From: CAWBLP01 sp963789495
Lineage (GTDB): Bacteria; Pseudomonadota; Alphaproteobacteria; Acetobacterales; Acetobacteraceae
DNA length: 64,000 bases
Direction of reading: 5' to 3'
Assembly: GCA_963789495.1 (NCBI GenBank)
Contig: CAWBLP010000004.1
Span: 124,001 to 188,000, forward strand
Below are positions 1 to 7,813 of the stretch, in pieces; the first letter of the stretch is position 1, and every line of letters starts with the position of its first letter. The notes beneath the pieces were generated by a model. The model worked only from the letters and a program-made list of their open reading frames with translations, was not told the origin of the DNA and ran no database searches. A program made the translations under genes and the position numbers.

Positions 1-372
1 GTGCTGGCCGAGGCCGAAGGGGCACGCCAGGCGACGTTGATCGCCACCGGCTCCGAAGTGGCTATCGCGATGGCGGCGCGGGACAAGCTGGCCAGCGCGG
101 GCATTGCGGTCGCCGTCGTCTCGCTGCCCGGCTGGAAACAGTTCGAGCAGCAGGATGCCGCCTATCGCGCCGAAGTGTTGGGGGGCGGACCCAGGTTCGG
201 CATCGAGGCGGGCTGCGATTTCGGCTGGGACAAATGGCTTGGGCCGGAGGGCTGCTTCATCGGCATGCCCGGCTTTGGTGCCTCAGGCAATTATGATGAC
301 CTGTACAAACATTTTGGCATCACGCCGGAGGCTATCATGGCAGCGGTGCGCAAGCGCCTGGGTCAGGCCTGA
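1..372 (+). CDS. tkt: Transketolase, C-terminal part (5' end outside window)
   Basis: This is the last 123 codons of transketolase, the thiamine-diphosphate enzyme that moves two-carbon units between sugar phosphates in the pentose phosphate/Calvin pathways. What is visible is the C-terminal domain: a Rossmann-like segment beginning ATLIATGSEVAIAMAARDKL, then VVSLPGWKQFEQQD, and the closing GFGASGNYDDLYKHFGIT typical of transketolase C-termini. The catalytic and TPP-binding domains lie upstream of the window, so the GTG at base 1 is not the true start. It precedes gap and pgk on the same strand, a cluster common in alphaproteobacteria. Family assignment is secure; only the partial state limits it. 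Confidence 0.93.
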   Translation: MLAEAEGARQATLIATGSEVAIAMAARDKLASAGIAVAVVSLPGWKQFEQQDAAYRAEVLGGGPRFGIEAGCDFGWDKWLGPEGCFIGMPGFGASGNYDDLYKHFGITPEAIMAAVRKRLGQA

Positions 373-545
373 GCCGACCGGAAGCCACGGCGCAACCGCC
401 TTGGCCTGGAACGTTCAGTCCGTGCCCGGTGGGTCTTGTGGGGTTGTCAGACCAGCACGGGCGAGTGAACGTTGATCCACGTCAAGGTTGGCTTAATCAG
501 TTGGCGCCACAAGCGCCAGACCAGCAGCGAGAAAGGGCTACAGCC

Positions 546-1559
546 ATGGCAGTGAAAGTCGCCATCAACGGGTTCGGACGCATCGGGCGCTTGGTTTTGC
601 GCGCCATCGTCGAGAGCGGGCGGGACGACGTCGTGCCGGTTGCGATCAACGACCTCGGCAGCGTCGAGGCGAACGCGCATCTGTTTGCGTATGACAGCGT
701 GCATGGCCGCTTTCCCGGTCAATTGGAAATCTCCGGCGACACCATCACCGTTCGTCACAACGGCAAGGTCTATGGCCCGATCAAGGTTTCGGCCGAACGC
801 GATCCGACCAAGGTGCCGTATTCCGGTGTCGATGTGGCGCTGGAGTGCACCGGCATTTTCACCAGCAAGGAGAAGGCCTCGGCCCTGTTGAGCGCCGGGG
901 CTCGCAAGGTGCTGATTTCGGCGCCGGGCGATCAAGTGGATGCCACCATCGTCTACGGCGTGAATCACAAGATCCTCACCAAGGACATGACGGTGGTGTC
1001 CAACGCGTCCTGCACCACCAACTGCCTGGCACCGATGGCGAAGGTGCTGCACGACCGGTTCGGCATCCTGCGCGGCTACATGGTGACCATCCACGCCTAT
1101 ACCGGCGACCAGAACACGGTGGACACGCTGCACAAGGACCTGCATCGCGCCCGCGCCGCCGCGGTCTCCGCCATTCCAACCTCCACCGGCGCCGCGCGCG
1201 CGGTGGGCCTTGTGCTGCCGGAGCTGAAGGGCAAGCTGGACGGCACCGCGATCCGCATCCCGACGCCCAACGTATCCCTGGTTTCGCTCGACGTGAACCT
1301 GTCCAAGCAGGCGACCAAGGAGGAGATCAACGCGGCGATGCAGGATGCATCGAAGGGCGAGCTGAAGGGCATCCTGGACTACAACACCGCGCCGCTGGTC
1401 AGCGTGGACTTCAACCATTGCCCGGCGTCCTGCACCTTCGATGCGTCGCAGACCGCGGTGGTCGACGCGGCGCTCACCAGGGTGATGGGGTGGTACGACA
1501 ACGAGTGGGGCTTCTCCAACCGCATGTCGGATACCGCCGCTTTCTGGGGCAGCCTCTAG
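546..1559 (+). CDS. gap: Glyceraldehyde-3-phosphate dehydrogenase
   Basis: A 337-residue type I GAPDH converting glyceraldehyde-3-phosphate to 1,3-bisphosphoglycerate with NAD(P). The N-terminus MAVKVAINGFGRIGRLVLRA is the dinucleotide-binding Rossmann motif, so ATG 546 is chosen although an in-frame upstream extension exists. The catalytic cysteine is in SNASCTTNCLAP and the partner histidine in the following HAYTGDQN segment; the C-terminal WYDNEWGFSNRM is canonical. It follows tkt by 173 bases and precedes pgk, so the three form a sugar-phosphate cluster. Length and motifs are normal and the frame is intact. Confidence 0.98.
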   Translation: MAVKVAINGFGRIGRLVLRAIVESGRDDVVPVAINDLGSVEANAHLFAYDSVHGRFPGQLEISGDTITVRHNGKVYGPIKVSAERDPTKVPYSGVDVALECTGIFTSKEKASALLSAGARKVLISAPGDQVDATIVYGVNHKILTKDMTVVSNASCTTNCLAPMAKVLHDRFGILRGYMVTIHAYTGDQNTVDTLHKDLHRARAAAVSAIPTSTGAARAVGLVLPELKGKLDGTAIRIPTPNVSLVSLDVNLSKQATKEEINAAMQDASKGELKGILDYNTAPLVSVDFNHCPASCTFDASQTAVVDAALTRVMGWYDNEWGFSNRMSDTAAFWGSL

Positions 1560-1576
1560 GCCCCAGCTTAGACTGC

Positions 1577-1667
1577 TCGCCCTCCCCCCCTTGCGGGAGT
1601 GGTAAGGGGGAGGAGGGAGCATACCGGACCCCTTCCCCGCCGTCCCGCAAGGGGAGGGGCAGCATAG
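1577..1667. repeat. GC-rich palindromic intergenic repeat (CTCCCC/GGGGAG type)
   Basis: The gap-pgk spacer holds alternating pyrimidine and purine tracts (CCTCCCCCCTTGCGGGAG, then GTAAGGGGGAGGAGGG, then TCCCGCAAGGGGAGGGG) that can fold back on each other. Related tracts occur at 45328-45442 and 58248-58292, so this is a dispersed palindromic repeat family of the kind often seen between alphaproteobacterial genes. It may end or attenuate the gap transcript, but no T-run follows. Confidence 0.7.
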
Positions 1668-1710
1668 CTGCATGTCGCGGCACGCTACCTCCGGCCAGGA
1701 AGACGAACAC

Positions 1711-2907
1711 ATGGCATTCCGCACCCTCGACAACGTGGACGTCGCCGGCAAGCGCGTCCTGCTGCGCGCCGACCTCAACGTGCCGGTGCGTAATGGCAAG
1801 ATCACCGACCTGACCCGGATCGAGCGCCTGTCCCCGACCATTCGCGAACTGGCCGGCAAGGGCGCCAGGGTGATCGTGTGCAGCCATTTCGATCGGCCGA
1901 AGGGCAAGCGGGTGCCGGAGATGTCGCTGGGTCCGATGGCGGCGGCGTTGGGTGAGGTGCTGGGCCAGCGGGTCCGCTTTGCTGAGGACTGCGTCGGCCT
2001 GCCCGCCCAGCAGGCTGTCGAACGGATGGCCGATGGCGAAGTGCTGGTGCTGGAGAACACCCGCTACCATGCCGCCGAGGAGAAGAATGATCCGACGTTC
2101 GCGGCCGAAATGGCCAAACTCGCGGATATCTATGTGGACGACGCCTTCTCCGCGGCACATCGCGCCCATGCCAGCACCGAGGGTGTGGCCCATCTGCTGC
2201 CCGCCTATGCCGGAAGGCTGATGCAGGCGGAGCTGGAGGCACTGCACGCCGCGCTGGGCAGCCCACAGCGCCCGGTGGCCGCGATCGTCGGCGGCGCGAA
2301 GATTTCCACCAAGATTGAATTGCTGGAGAACCTGCTGTCCAAAGTGGACGTGCTGGTGATCGGTGGCGCGATGGCGAACACGTTCCTCGCGGCGCAGGGC
2401 ATCGCGGTGGGAAAGTCGCTGCAGGAAGCCGAGATGCATGACATCGCGCGGCGCATCATGGAGCCGGCGAAAATGGGCGGCTGCCAGATCGTGCTGCCCA
2501 CCGACGCCGTGGTGGCGACCGAATTCAAGCCGAATGTGCCGACGCAGACCGTGTCGGTGATTGATGTGCCGGCCGACGCGATGATTCTGGACGTGGGGCC
2601 GGAGACGGTCGCGACCCTGCTCACCCATCTCAAGACCCTCAAGACGCTGGTATGGAACGGCCCGCTCGGCGCGTTCGAGACGCCGCCGTTCGACGCGGCG
2701 ACCACCGCCTTCGCCAAGGCCGTGGCACAGGCCACCCAGAGCGGCGCGCTGCGCAGCGTGGCCGGTGGCGGCGACACGGTCTCCGCCCTGCGCCACGCCG
2801 GCGTGCTCGACCAGATGAGCTACGTGTCCTCCGCCGGCGGTGCCTTCCTGGAGTGGCTGGAAGGCAAGACCCTGCCCGGCGTGGCAGCGTTGGAACCGCA
2901 CGGCTGA
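1711..2907 (+). CDS. pgk: Phosphoglycerate kinase
   Basis: A 398-residue phosphoglycerate kinase, transferring the acyl phosphate of 1,3-bisphosphoglycerate to ADP. Start ATG 1711 is preceded by an AGGA ribosome site at 1697-1700; the alternative ATG 1672 would add residues not expected in the family. The N-terminal substrate-binding segment RVLLRADLNVPV, the basic patch, the hinge and the C-terminal nucleotide motif AGGGDTVSAL are all present. It lies downstream of gap on the same strand, separated by a palindromic repeat, and is immediately followed by a deoxyribosyltransferase-like gene that overlaps or abuts its stop codon. Confidence 0.98.
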   Translation: MAFRTLDNVDVAGKRVLLRADLNVPVRNGKITDLTRIERLSPTIRELAGKGARVIVCSHFDRPKGKRVPEMSLGPMAAALGEVLGQRVRFAEDCVGLPAQQAVERMADGEVLVLENTRYHAAEEKNDPTFAAEMAKLADIYVDDAFSAAHRAHASTEGVAHLLPAYAGRLMQAELEALHAALGSPQRPVAAIVGGAKISTKIELLENLLSKVDVLVIGGAMANTFLAAQGIAVGKSLQEAEMHDIARRIMEPAKMGGCQIVLPTDAVVATEFKPNVPTQTVSVIDVPADAMILDVGPETVATLLTHLKTLKTLVWNGPLGAFETPPFDAATTAFAKAVAQATQSGALRSVAGGGDTVSALRHAGVLDQMSYVSSAGGAFLEWLEGKTLPGVAALEPHG

Positions 2908-3515
2908 GCGGGCCAACCGACCTCGGCAGGCCGCGTATCTATTTGGCCGGTCCCGACGTTTTCCTGCCCCGCGCGGCGGACTGGTTCGATCGCAAGCGGG
3001 CGATCTGCGACCGACACGGACTGCGGGGAGTTTCGCCACTCGATCCGCTGGTGCACATGCCCGGGGCCTGGGCTGGATTGCCCCAGTGGCGCCGGATTGC
3101 CCATCGAAACGAGGCCCATATTGCCGCCAGCACTGCGGTGATTGCCAACCTGACGCCGTTCCGCGGTCCCAGCGCCGATGTCGGCACCGTCTATGAAATC
3201 GGCTTTGCCCGCGCCCATGGCCGCGTGGTGTTCGCCTATTCGAACAGCGCCGCGCCGTTCACACGCCGCACGCTGGACTACGCAGCTGCGCATGGCGGCG
3301 TCATCGGCAGCCCCGGTCCGGTCTGGCGTGACAGCGAGAATCTGCTGATCGAGCAATTCGGCCTCGCCGACAATCTGATGATTGAGGGCGGCATTATCGG
3401 CTCGGGTGGCGCGTTGGTGGTGCAGGATTGCGACCCCGCGGACCGCTGGCGGGACCTCGACGCGTTCGAACGCTGCGTTGCCCTGGTTGCAGAGCGGCTG
3501 TCCGCTCAGTCCTGA
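2853..3515 (+). CDS. Nucleoside 2-deoxyribosyltransferase family protein
   Basis: The protein carries RPRIYLAGPDVFLPRA (family first strand) and the segment PSADVGTVYEIGFARAHGRV, which matches the D-x-G-T-x-x-E-x-G motif of nucleoside 2-deoxyribosyltransferases, with the glutamate as presumed nucleophile. Such enzymes exchange bases on deoxyribonucleosides or hydrolyse deoxynucleotides in salvage. The start is uncertain: GTG 2853 lies inside pgk, while family members usually begin a few residues before IYLAGP, which here would need a non-standard CTG at 2904 or TTG at 2943. Translation is probably coupled to pgk. It ends convergently with purK, overlapping it by ten bases. Confidence 0.8.
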   Translation: MAGRQDPARRGSVGTARLSGPTDLGRPRIYLAGPDVFLPRAADWFDRKRAICDRHGLRGVSPLDPLVHMPGAWAGLPQWRRIAHRNEAHIAASTAVIANLTPFRGPSADVGTVYEIGFARAHGRVVFAYSNSAAPFTRRTLDYAAAHGGVIGSPGPVWRDSENLLIEQFGLADNLMIEGGIIGSGGALVVQDCDPADRWRDLDAFERCVALVAERLSAQS

Positions 3516-4666
3516 GGCACCGCTGGTCCCAGGGCGTCGCGCACGCCGAATTCCCCAGGGAGGGATCCACGCGGGAACAGCCGGGTCACATGGCCCATCT
3601 TGCGTCCGGGCCGAGCGTCGCGCTTGCCGTAGAGATGCGGGATCAGTCCGGGTGTTGCGACGATTGCCGGCCAGAGCGCGGCCTCCTCCGGCCCGACCAG
3701 ATTCTTCATCACCGCGTCCGAATGCCGCGTGGCCGGCGGCAGCGGCAGTCCCGCGATGGCTCGGACATGCAGCTCGAACTGACTCGCCGGACAGGCATCG
3801 ATGGTCCAGTGGCCGGAGTTGTGTGGCCGCGGCGCGATTTCGTTGACCAGCACCGTGCCGCGTGGATCAACGAACATCTCCACCGCCAGCAGGCCGATTA
3901 GGTCCAGCGCTTCCGCCACACGGCGAGCGATCGACTGTGCCTGGGCGTCCACCGTCTCCGGGATGCGCGCCGGCGCCAAGGTCAGGTCCAGGATGTGATT
4001 GCGGTGGCGATTTTCCACGGTGTCGAATGCGGAATACGCGCCATCCGCGCCCCGCGCGGCCACCACACTGATTTCCTGAGCAAAGTCGATGAAGGCTTCC
4101 AGCACCAGCGGCTTGGGCGCCAGCGCATCAAACGCCGCGGCGACATCCTCCGGCCGGCGCAACATCGCCTGGCCTTTGCCGTCATATCCCAGTCGTGTCG
4201 TCTTCAGCACCGCGGGCAGGCCGAGTTCCGCCACCGCTGCATCCAGTTCGGCCCGCGTGTGGACCGATCGCCACGGCGCGGTGGCGGCACCGGCGTTGTT
4301 CAGGAATTTTTTTTCCACGATGCGATCCTGGCTGATGCGCAGGGTGTCGGGGGACGGCCGCACCGGCTTCAGCGAGGCAAGCAGCTCCAGCCCTTCGGCG
4401 CTGACATTTTCGAACTCGAAGCTGATCACATCCACCGCCTCGGCGAAGCCGCGCAGCGAGGTTGGTTCAGTGTAGTCGCTGATGGTCACCGCGGCTGCCA
4501 CTTGGCTGGCTGGGCTGTCAGTCTCACGGGTGAGGATGTGGCAGCGATAGCCGAGGCGCGCGGCGGCGAGGGCAGACATGCGGCCGAGCTGGCCGCCGCC
4601 GACCAGGCCGATGGTGGCGTTGGGTGGCAGGGGGAAGGCCGCAGCGGCCGGGGTCCGGGTCGTCAT
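3506..4666 (-). CDS. purK: 5-(carboxyamino)imidazole ribonucleotide synthase
   Basis: An ATP-grasp enzyme of 386 residues that carboxylates aminoimidazole ribonucleotide with ATP and bicarbonate in purine synthesis. The N-terminal nucleotide fold TIGLVGGGQLGRM, the central KTTRLGYDGKGQAML and the C-terminal NEIAPRPHNSGHWTIDAC are diagnostic. ATG 4666 is chosen because it overlaps the purE stop by four bases (ATGA arrangement), the normal coupling; longer in-frame extensions run into purE. It acts directly before PurE. Its 3' end converges on the deoxyribosyltransferase-like gene. Confidence 0.97.
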   Translation of the reverse strand: MTTRTPAAAAFPLPPNATIGLVGGGQLGRMSALAAARLGYRCHILTRETDSPASQVAAAVTISDYTEPTSLRGFAEAVDVISFEFENVSAEGLELLASLKPVRPSPDTLRISQDRIVEKKFLNNAGAATAPWRSVHTRAELDAAVAELGLPAVLKTTRLGYDGKGQAMLRRPEDVAAAFDALAPKPLVLEAFIDFAQEISVVAARGADGAYSAFDTVENRHRNHILDLTLAPARIPETVDAQAQSIARRVAEALDLIGLLAVEMFVDPRGTVLVNEIAPRPHNSGHWTIDACPASQFELHVRAIAGLPLPPATRHSDAVMKNLVGPEEAALWPAIVATPGLIPHLYGKRDARPGRKMGHVTRLFPRGSLPGEFGVRDALGPAVPQD

Positions 4667-5166
4667 GCCGGGTCCTGCGGCTCCATCGCCACTGCCGCGG
4701 TCTGTTCGGCGCGGAGTTGGTCCAGTCGAATGGCGAGGTCCGGGTCGCCGATGGCCAGGATCCCGGCGGCCAGCAATGCAGCATTCACCGCGCCGGCACG
4801 GCCAATTGCCAGCGTGCCGACGGGAATGCCGGCGGGCATCTGGACGATCGACAGAAGGCTGTCCATGCCCTTCAGTGCCTGGGATTCCACCGGCACGCCC
4901 AGCACCGGCAGCGAAGTCCAGGCGGCGCACATGCCGGGAAGATGCGCGGCACCGCCGGCGCCGGCGATGATGACACACAGCCCGCGGGCACGCGCCGAGG
5001 TTGCATAATCCCGCAGGCGATCCGGGGTACGGTGGGCCGAGACAATGCGCGTCTCGTGAGAAATCGCCAGCCGGGCCAAGGTCTCGGCGGCATGGCGCAG
5101 GGTCACCCAGTCCGACTGGCTGCCCATGATGATGCCGATGCGTGGCGGATCGTCCGGAGCAGCCAT
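4663..5166 (-). CDS. purE: 5-(carboxyamino)imidazole ribonucleotide mutase
   Basis: A class I PurE of 167 residues, which moves the carboxyl group from N5 to C4 of the imidazole ring. The glycine-rich phosphate loop GIIMGSQSDW, SAHRTPDR with the essential histidine, and IIAGAGGAAHLPGM are all visible. It is the first gene of a purE-purK operon with a four-base stop/start overlap. A small DUF465 gene ends one base upstream of its start, so the promoter may lie before that small gene at about 5372-5420. Confidence 0.97.
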   Translation of the reverse strand: MAAPDDPPRIGIIMGSQSDWVTLRHAAETLARLAISHETRIVSAHRTPDRLRDYATSARARGLCVIIAGAGGAAHLPGMCAAWTSLPVLGVPVESQALKGMDSLLSIVQMPAGIPVGTLAIGRAGAVNAALLAAGILAIGDPDLAIRLDQLRAEQTAAVAMEPQDPA

Positions 5167-5167
5167 G

Positions 5168-5371
5168 TCAGGCGATGTTATCCGGGATCAGCCGGCTTTC
5201 CAGCCAGGCAATCTCATCCTTCAGCATCAGCTTGCGCTTTTTCAGCCGCTGCAGATGGAGCTGATCGGCGGCACCCTGGTCAGCCAGCCGGGCGATGACC
5301 GTATCCAGGTCGCGATGTTCGCTGCGCAGCTCGTGCAGCTTACGGAGCAGCGAGTCCCGATCGGTCAGCAT
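5168..5371 (-). CDS. DUF465 (YdcH-like) small coiled-coil protein
   Basis: A 67-residue, strongly charged protein predicted to form a helical hairpin. The sequence LRKLHELRSEHRDLDTVIAR followed by LHLQRLKKRKLMLKDEIAWL matches the YdcH/DUF465 pattern of paired heptad segments separated by a short loop. Function in the family is not established. Its stop codon lies one base before the purE start, so it is probably co-transcribed with purEK. A second DUF465 paralogue lies divergently 150 bases away (5522-5695). Confidence 0.82.
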   Translation of the reverse strand: MLTDRDSLLRKLHELRSEHRDLDTVIARLADQGAADQLHLQRLKKRKLMLKDEIAWLESRLIPDNIA

Positions 5372-5521
5372 GGCTGAACCATACCATAACTCGTGAGAGC
5401 AAACCCAGTGCCGCCTGAGGGGTTACGTCTGGCGGGCCAGGTGGCAAATGCGTTACACTGGTTTACCGCGGTCACTGCGGTGGCCACGGTGCTTAGACCC
5501 TGATTGAGCAGAGGTGGTTCC

Positions 5522-5695
5522 ATGAACCTGCAGGCCCGTATTGATGCCCTGAAGGAGCGCCATTCCACCCTTGAGACCCGGATACTCGATGAGGACCAGC
5601 GACCGCGACCCGACGAGGAAGCCCTCAACCGATTGAAGATCGAGAAGCTGCACGTCAAAGAGGAGATCGAAAGGCTCCGCGCCGCACCGCACTGA
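5522..5695 (+). CDS. DUF465 (YdcH-like) small coiled-coil protein, second copy
   Basis: A 57-residue protein, MNLQARIDALKERHSTLETR, ending in LNRLKIEKLHVKEEIERL, again a DUF465 helical hairpin. ATG 5522 is preferred over an in-frame ATG at 5504 because family members begin with the helix and an AGAGGTGG ribosome site precedes it. It is divergent from the other DUF465 gene; the 150-base spacer probably contains both promoters. No function is known for either protein. Confidence 0.82.
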   Translation: MNLQARIDALKERHSTLETRILDEDQRPRPDEEALNRLKIEKLHVKEEIERLRAAPH

Positions 5696-5729
5696 CCCCC
5701 CAATTCCTGCGCCCGCCGTGCGCCGGTAC

Positions 5730-6308
5730 TCAGGCGGCCTCGTCCGCCTCCGGCGGCGGCGGCACAGGCACCGCATGACCTTCCCGTTGTAGCCGCTCAT
5801 TGGCCTGGGCGACTGCGGCATTCAAATCGGTCTGGCTGCACAATCCCAGAATCACCGGGTCCCGCGGTTTGATGTTTGCACTGTTCCAGTGCGAACGCTC
5901 CCGCACCTTCTGAATGGTGTCCTTGGTGGTGCCCAGCAGCTTGCCCACCTGCGCATCGGTCAATTGCGGGTAGTTACGCAGCAGAAAGGCGATGGCATCC
6001 GGACGGTCGTTGCGCTTCGCCACCGGCGTGTAGCGGGCGCCGCGCAGCCGCTTCGGAGCCGGCAAGGCAGTGGCCGCCAGTTTCAGCCGACCGGCCGGAT
6101 CCGCCTCACAGCGTTTGATATTCTCCTGCGTTACCTGGCCGTTGGCGACCGGATCGTAGCCGACGATTCCCTGAGCCACTTCACCATCCGCGATCGCCTG
6201 CACCTCCAGAGGATGCATGCCGCAAAAATCGGCAATCTGCGTGAAGGTGAGCGCGGTTTTCTCAATCAGCCACACGGCGGTGGCCTTGGGCATCAACGGC
6301 AGGGTCAT
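5730..6308 (-). CDS. trcR: TrcR-type cell-cycle transcriptional regulator (DUF1013)
   Basis: A 192-residue protein of the DUF1013 family, an alphaproteobacteria-specific regulator annotated as TrcR that is linked to cell-cycle transcription. It begins MTLPLMPKATAVWLIEKTAL, contains the conserved FCGMHPLEVQAIADGEVAQG and the central helix-turn-helix-like block PDAIAFLLRNYPQLTDAQVGKLLGTT. Internal ATG at 6293 is an alternative start. The C-terminus ends in a low-complexity proline/acid tail. The gene stands alone, flanked by small genes on the opposite strand. Assignment rests on several remembered family motifs. Confidence 0.88.
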   Translation of the reverse strand: MTLPLMPKATAVWLIEKTALTFTQIADFCGMHPLEVQAIADGEVAQGIVGYDPVANGQVTQENIKRCEADPAGRLKLAATALPAPKRLRGARYTPVAKRNDRPDAIAFLLRNYPQLTDAQVGKLLGTTKDTIQKVRERSHWNSANIKPRDPVILGLCSQTDLNAAVAQANERLQREGHAVPVPPPPEADEAA

Positions 6309-6457
6309 TGCATTTCACTTCCAGGGCCGCTTGTCGAACGGCGGCACAACCAGAGAGGCGCCGCGAAGGCGGCCGGACAGCCGATATGACAACCACGCCG
6401 TGATGGGTCAAGGGACCGTGACGGCTTTATGATAGCCGATCAACAGCCCGGAGAGCG

Positions 6458-6655
6458 ATGATGGCTACCGAGGATGAGGACGTTCCGATCCGCAAGCGGA
6501 CGCGCCTGGAGAAGCTTGTCCTGGATCCGCTCGGGGTCGAGGAGTTGCGCGACTACATCGCCGAACTGCGCGAGGAGATTGCCCGGGTCGAGGCGGATAT
6601 CGACCGCAAGCAGGGCCATCGCAGTGCGGCGGAGGCGTTCTTCCGCAAGCCTTAG
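6458..6655 (+). CDS. DUF1192 family small protein
   Basis: A 65-residue protein with an acidic start (ATEDEDVPIRKRTRLEKLVL) and a coiled-coil half, LRDYIAELREEIARVEADID, followed by RSAAEAFFRK. This is the DUF1192 pattern found in Rhodospirillales and Rhizobiales; function is unknown. GAGAG at 6451 precedes two tandem ATG codons (6458 and 6461), either of which could be used. It is convergent with hsp20, with a hairpin between them. Confidence 0.8.
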   Translation: MMATEDEDVPIRKRTRLEKLVLDPLGVEELRDYIAELREEIARVEADIDRKQGHRSAAEAFFRKP

Positions 6656-6675
6656 GCAGGAGCTGGACACAAAAA

Positions 6676-6699
6676 GGGGCCGGGATTGCCCCGGCCCCC
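6676..6699 (-). terminator. Intrinsic terminator of hsp20
   Basis: A near-perfect ten-base GC stem (GGGGCCGGG / CCCGGCCCC around a short loop) is flanked by five A residues on the plus strand. On the minus strand this reads as a strong hairpin followed by TTTTT, the form of a rho-independent terminator, 28 bases after the hsp20 stop. Confidence 0.85.
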
Positions 6700-6726
6700 T
6701 TCGCTTCCGTTGTGGCCCCGTGTCGA

Positions 6727-7194
6727 TTACGCGGCCTTCGCGGTACCCTGCGGATCGTTGGCGATCGCGGTGGAAGCGCCGGCGTTGACGGCGATCCGAC
6801 GCGGCTTCAGCGCTTCCGGCACCACGCGCTTCAGGCCTACATGCAGCAGGCCGTCCTGCAGATCGGCACCGTTGACCACCATATGATCGGCGAGCACGAA
6901 GCGACGCTCAAACGCACGGCCGGCAATGCCGCGGTACAACACCTGTCCGCTCTGCCCCTCGCCATTCACGCGCCCGGAAATCACCAGCGTGTTCTCCTTG
7001 ACCGTGATGTCGATGTCGTCGGGGCGGAAGCCAGCCACCGCCATGGTCAGGCGATAGGTGTCGTCACCGGTCTTCTCGATATTGTAAGGCGGATAGCTCG
7101 GCGCCTCCGGCGTAGCGGATGCCGTGTCCATCAGCCGGGCGAGCCGGTCGAAACCAATGGCAGTACGAAACAAAGGGGAAAAGTCGACAGTCAT
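6727..7194 (-). CDS. hsp20: Hsp20/alpha-crystallin small heat-shock protein
   Basis: A 155-residue small heat-shock protein that holds unfolding proteins in solution. The alpha-crystallin domain spans about residues 35-125: YNIEKTGDDTYRLTMAVAGF, then DDIDITVKENTLVISG, and the conserved RGIAGRAFERRFVLADHM, ending with GLLHVGLKR. Start ATG 7194 is fixed by an AGGAGG ribosome site at 7202-7207. The N-terminus MTVDFSPLFRTAIGFDRL resembles IbpA/HspA class A proteins of rhizobia. It has its own sigma32-like promoter, a thermometer-like leader and a terminator, so it is a single-gene heat-shock unit. Confidence 0.95.
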   Translation of the reverse strand: MTVDFSPLFRTAIGFDRLARLMDTASATPEAPSYPPYNIEKTGDDTYRLTMAVAGFRPDDIDITVKENTLVISGRVNGEGQSGQVLYRGIAGRAFERRFVLADHMVVNGADLQDGLLHVGLKRVVPEALKPRRIAVNAGASTAIANDPQGTAKAA

Positions 7195-7201
7195 GGCAAA
7201 A

Positions 7202-7288
7202 CCTCCTGAACGAGCAAGGTCTCTGATCGGGGTCGCCCACAATGGGCCAACCCACGTCACGCCCCGGAACCCCAAACGGGCATTCCGG
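7202..7288 (-). promoter_or_regulatory. ROSE-like RNA thermometer in hsp20 leader
   Basis: Read on the minus strand, the leader folds into three successive hairpins: 7264-7288 (CCGGAA/TTCCGG), 7230-7253 (GGGTTGGCCCA/TGGGCGACCC) and 7202-7218 (CTTGCT-CGTTC-AGGAGG). The last one pairs the ribosome site with a U-U-G-C-U element, giving C-G, U-G, U-A, a G-G mismatch, C-G and U-A. That is the signature of ROSE thermometers (U(U/C)GCU against the ribosome site), which repress small heat-shock genes at low temperature in alphaproteobacteria. The position directly before the hsp20 ATG fits. Confidence 0.72.
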
Positions 7289-7302
7289 ACAGCACCCAAT
7301 TT

Positions 7303-7327
7303 GGTGGGTATGCTCGGCAATTTCAAG
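7303..7327 (-). promoter_or_regulatory. Sigma32-type heat-shock promoter of hsp20
   Basis: On the minus strand CTTGAA (7322-7327) is followed after 13-14 bases by CCCACCAAAT (from 7308 downward), close to the RpoH consensus CTTGAA-N13-CCCCATNT. Initiation would fall near 7293, just upstream of the first leader hairpin. Confidence 0.6.
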
Positions 7328-7363
7328 AAGTTGGCCCCAAGACGGGACCCGGCAGCCAATGTT

Positions 7364-7403
7364 CACGATCGCGGGAGCCGCAGCGGCGTCTCCCGCGATC
7401 GTG
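7364..7403 (-). terminator. Strong hairpin downstream of rpmE
   Basis: A perfect 13-base inverted repeat, CACGATCGCGGGA at 7364-7376 and its complement at 7391-7403, with a GC-rich loop. It sits nine bases after the rpmE stop. There is no clear T-run, so termination is likely but not certain. Confidence 0.6.
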
Positions 7404-7411
7404 AGGAGATC

Positions 7412-7636
7412 TCAGCCCTTCAGGCCAAGTCCCGCGAACTTCTTGTTGAACTTCGCCACCTGGCCACCGCTGTCAATGATGCGATGCTGGCCGGTCCAGG
7501 CCGGGTGGGATTTCGGATCAATGTCCAGACGCAGCGTGTCCCCGGCATTGCCGTAGCAGGAGCGCGTCTTGAACGTGGTGCCATCGGTCATAATGACCGT
7601 GATCTCGTGATACTCGGGGTGAATGCCAGATTTCAT
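7412..7636 (-). CDS. rpmE: 50S ribosomal protein L31
   Basis: A 74-residue L31, part of the large ribosomal subunit. MKSGIHPEYHEITVIMTDGT at the N-terminus, CYGNAGDTLRLDIDPKSHPAWTG in the middle and the closing KFNKKFAGLGL are characteristic. It lacks the paired CxxC zinc ligands (only one cysteine is visible), so it is the zinc-independent form. ATG 7636 is the first family-consistent start; a longer in-frame extension has no homology. It is a single gene followed by a hairpin. Confidence 0.95.
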   Translation of the reverse strand: MKSGIHPEYHEITVIMTDGTTFKTRSCYGNAGDTLRLDIDPKSHPAWTGQHRIIDSGGQVAKFNKKFAGLGLKG

Positions 7637-7813
7637 CGCGATGGTTCCCTGCTGGCGCCGCCGATCCCGACCGGCCGCGCGAAGCGCGCGGTATAACGGC
7701 AGCCGCCCCGCATGGCCAGCGCTGTCAGCGTTGCCCATGCGCGGGCAATGATCCAGCCTTCGTCACGTAGGCGTCTTGCGTCGCCGATGGGCGCGACGGG
7801 GCCGGCGCAGCGG

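Noticed and set aside
447..2060. Long minus-strand open frame opposite gap and pgk
   Set aside because: It is a shadow of two well-supported plus-strand genes and has histidine/arginine-rich composition typical of antisense frames in GC-rich DNA.
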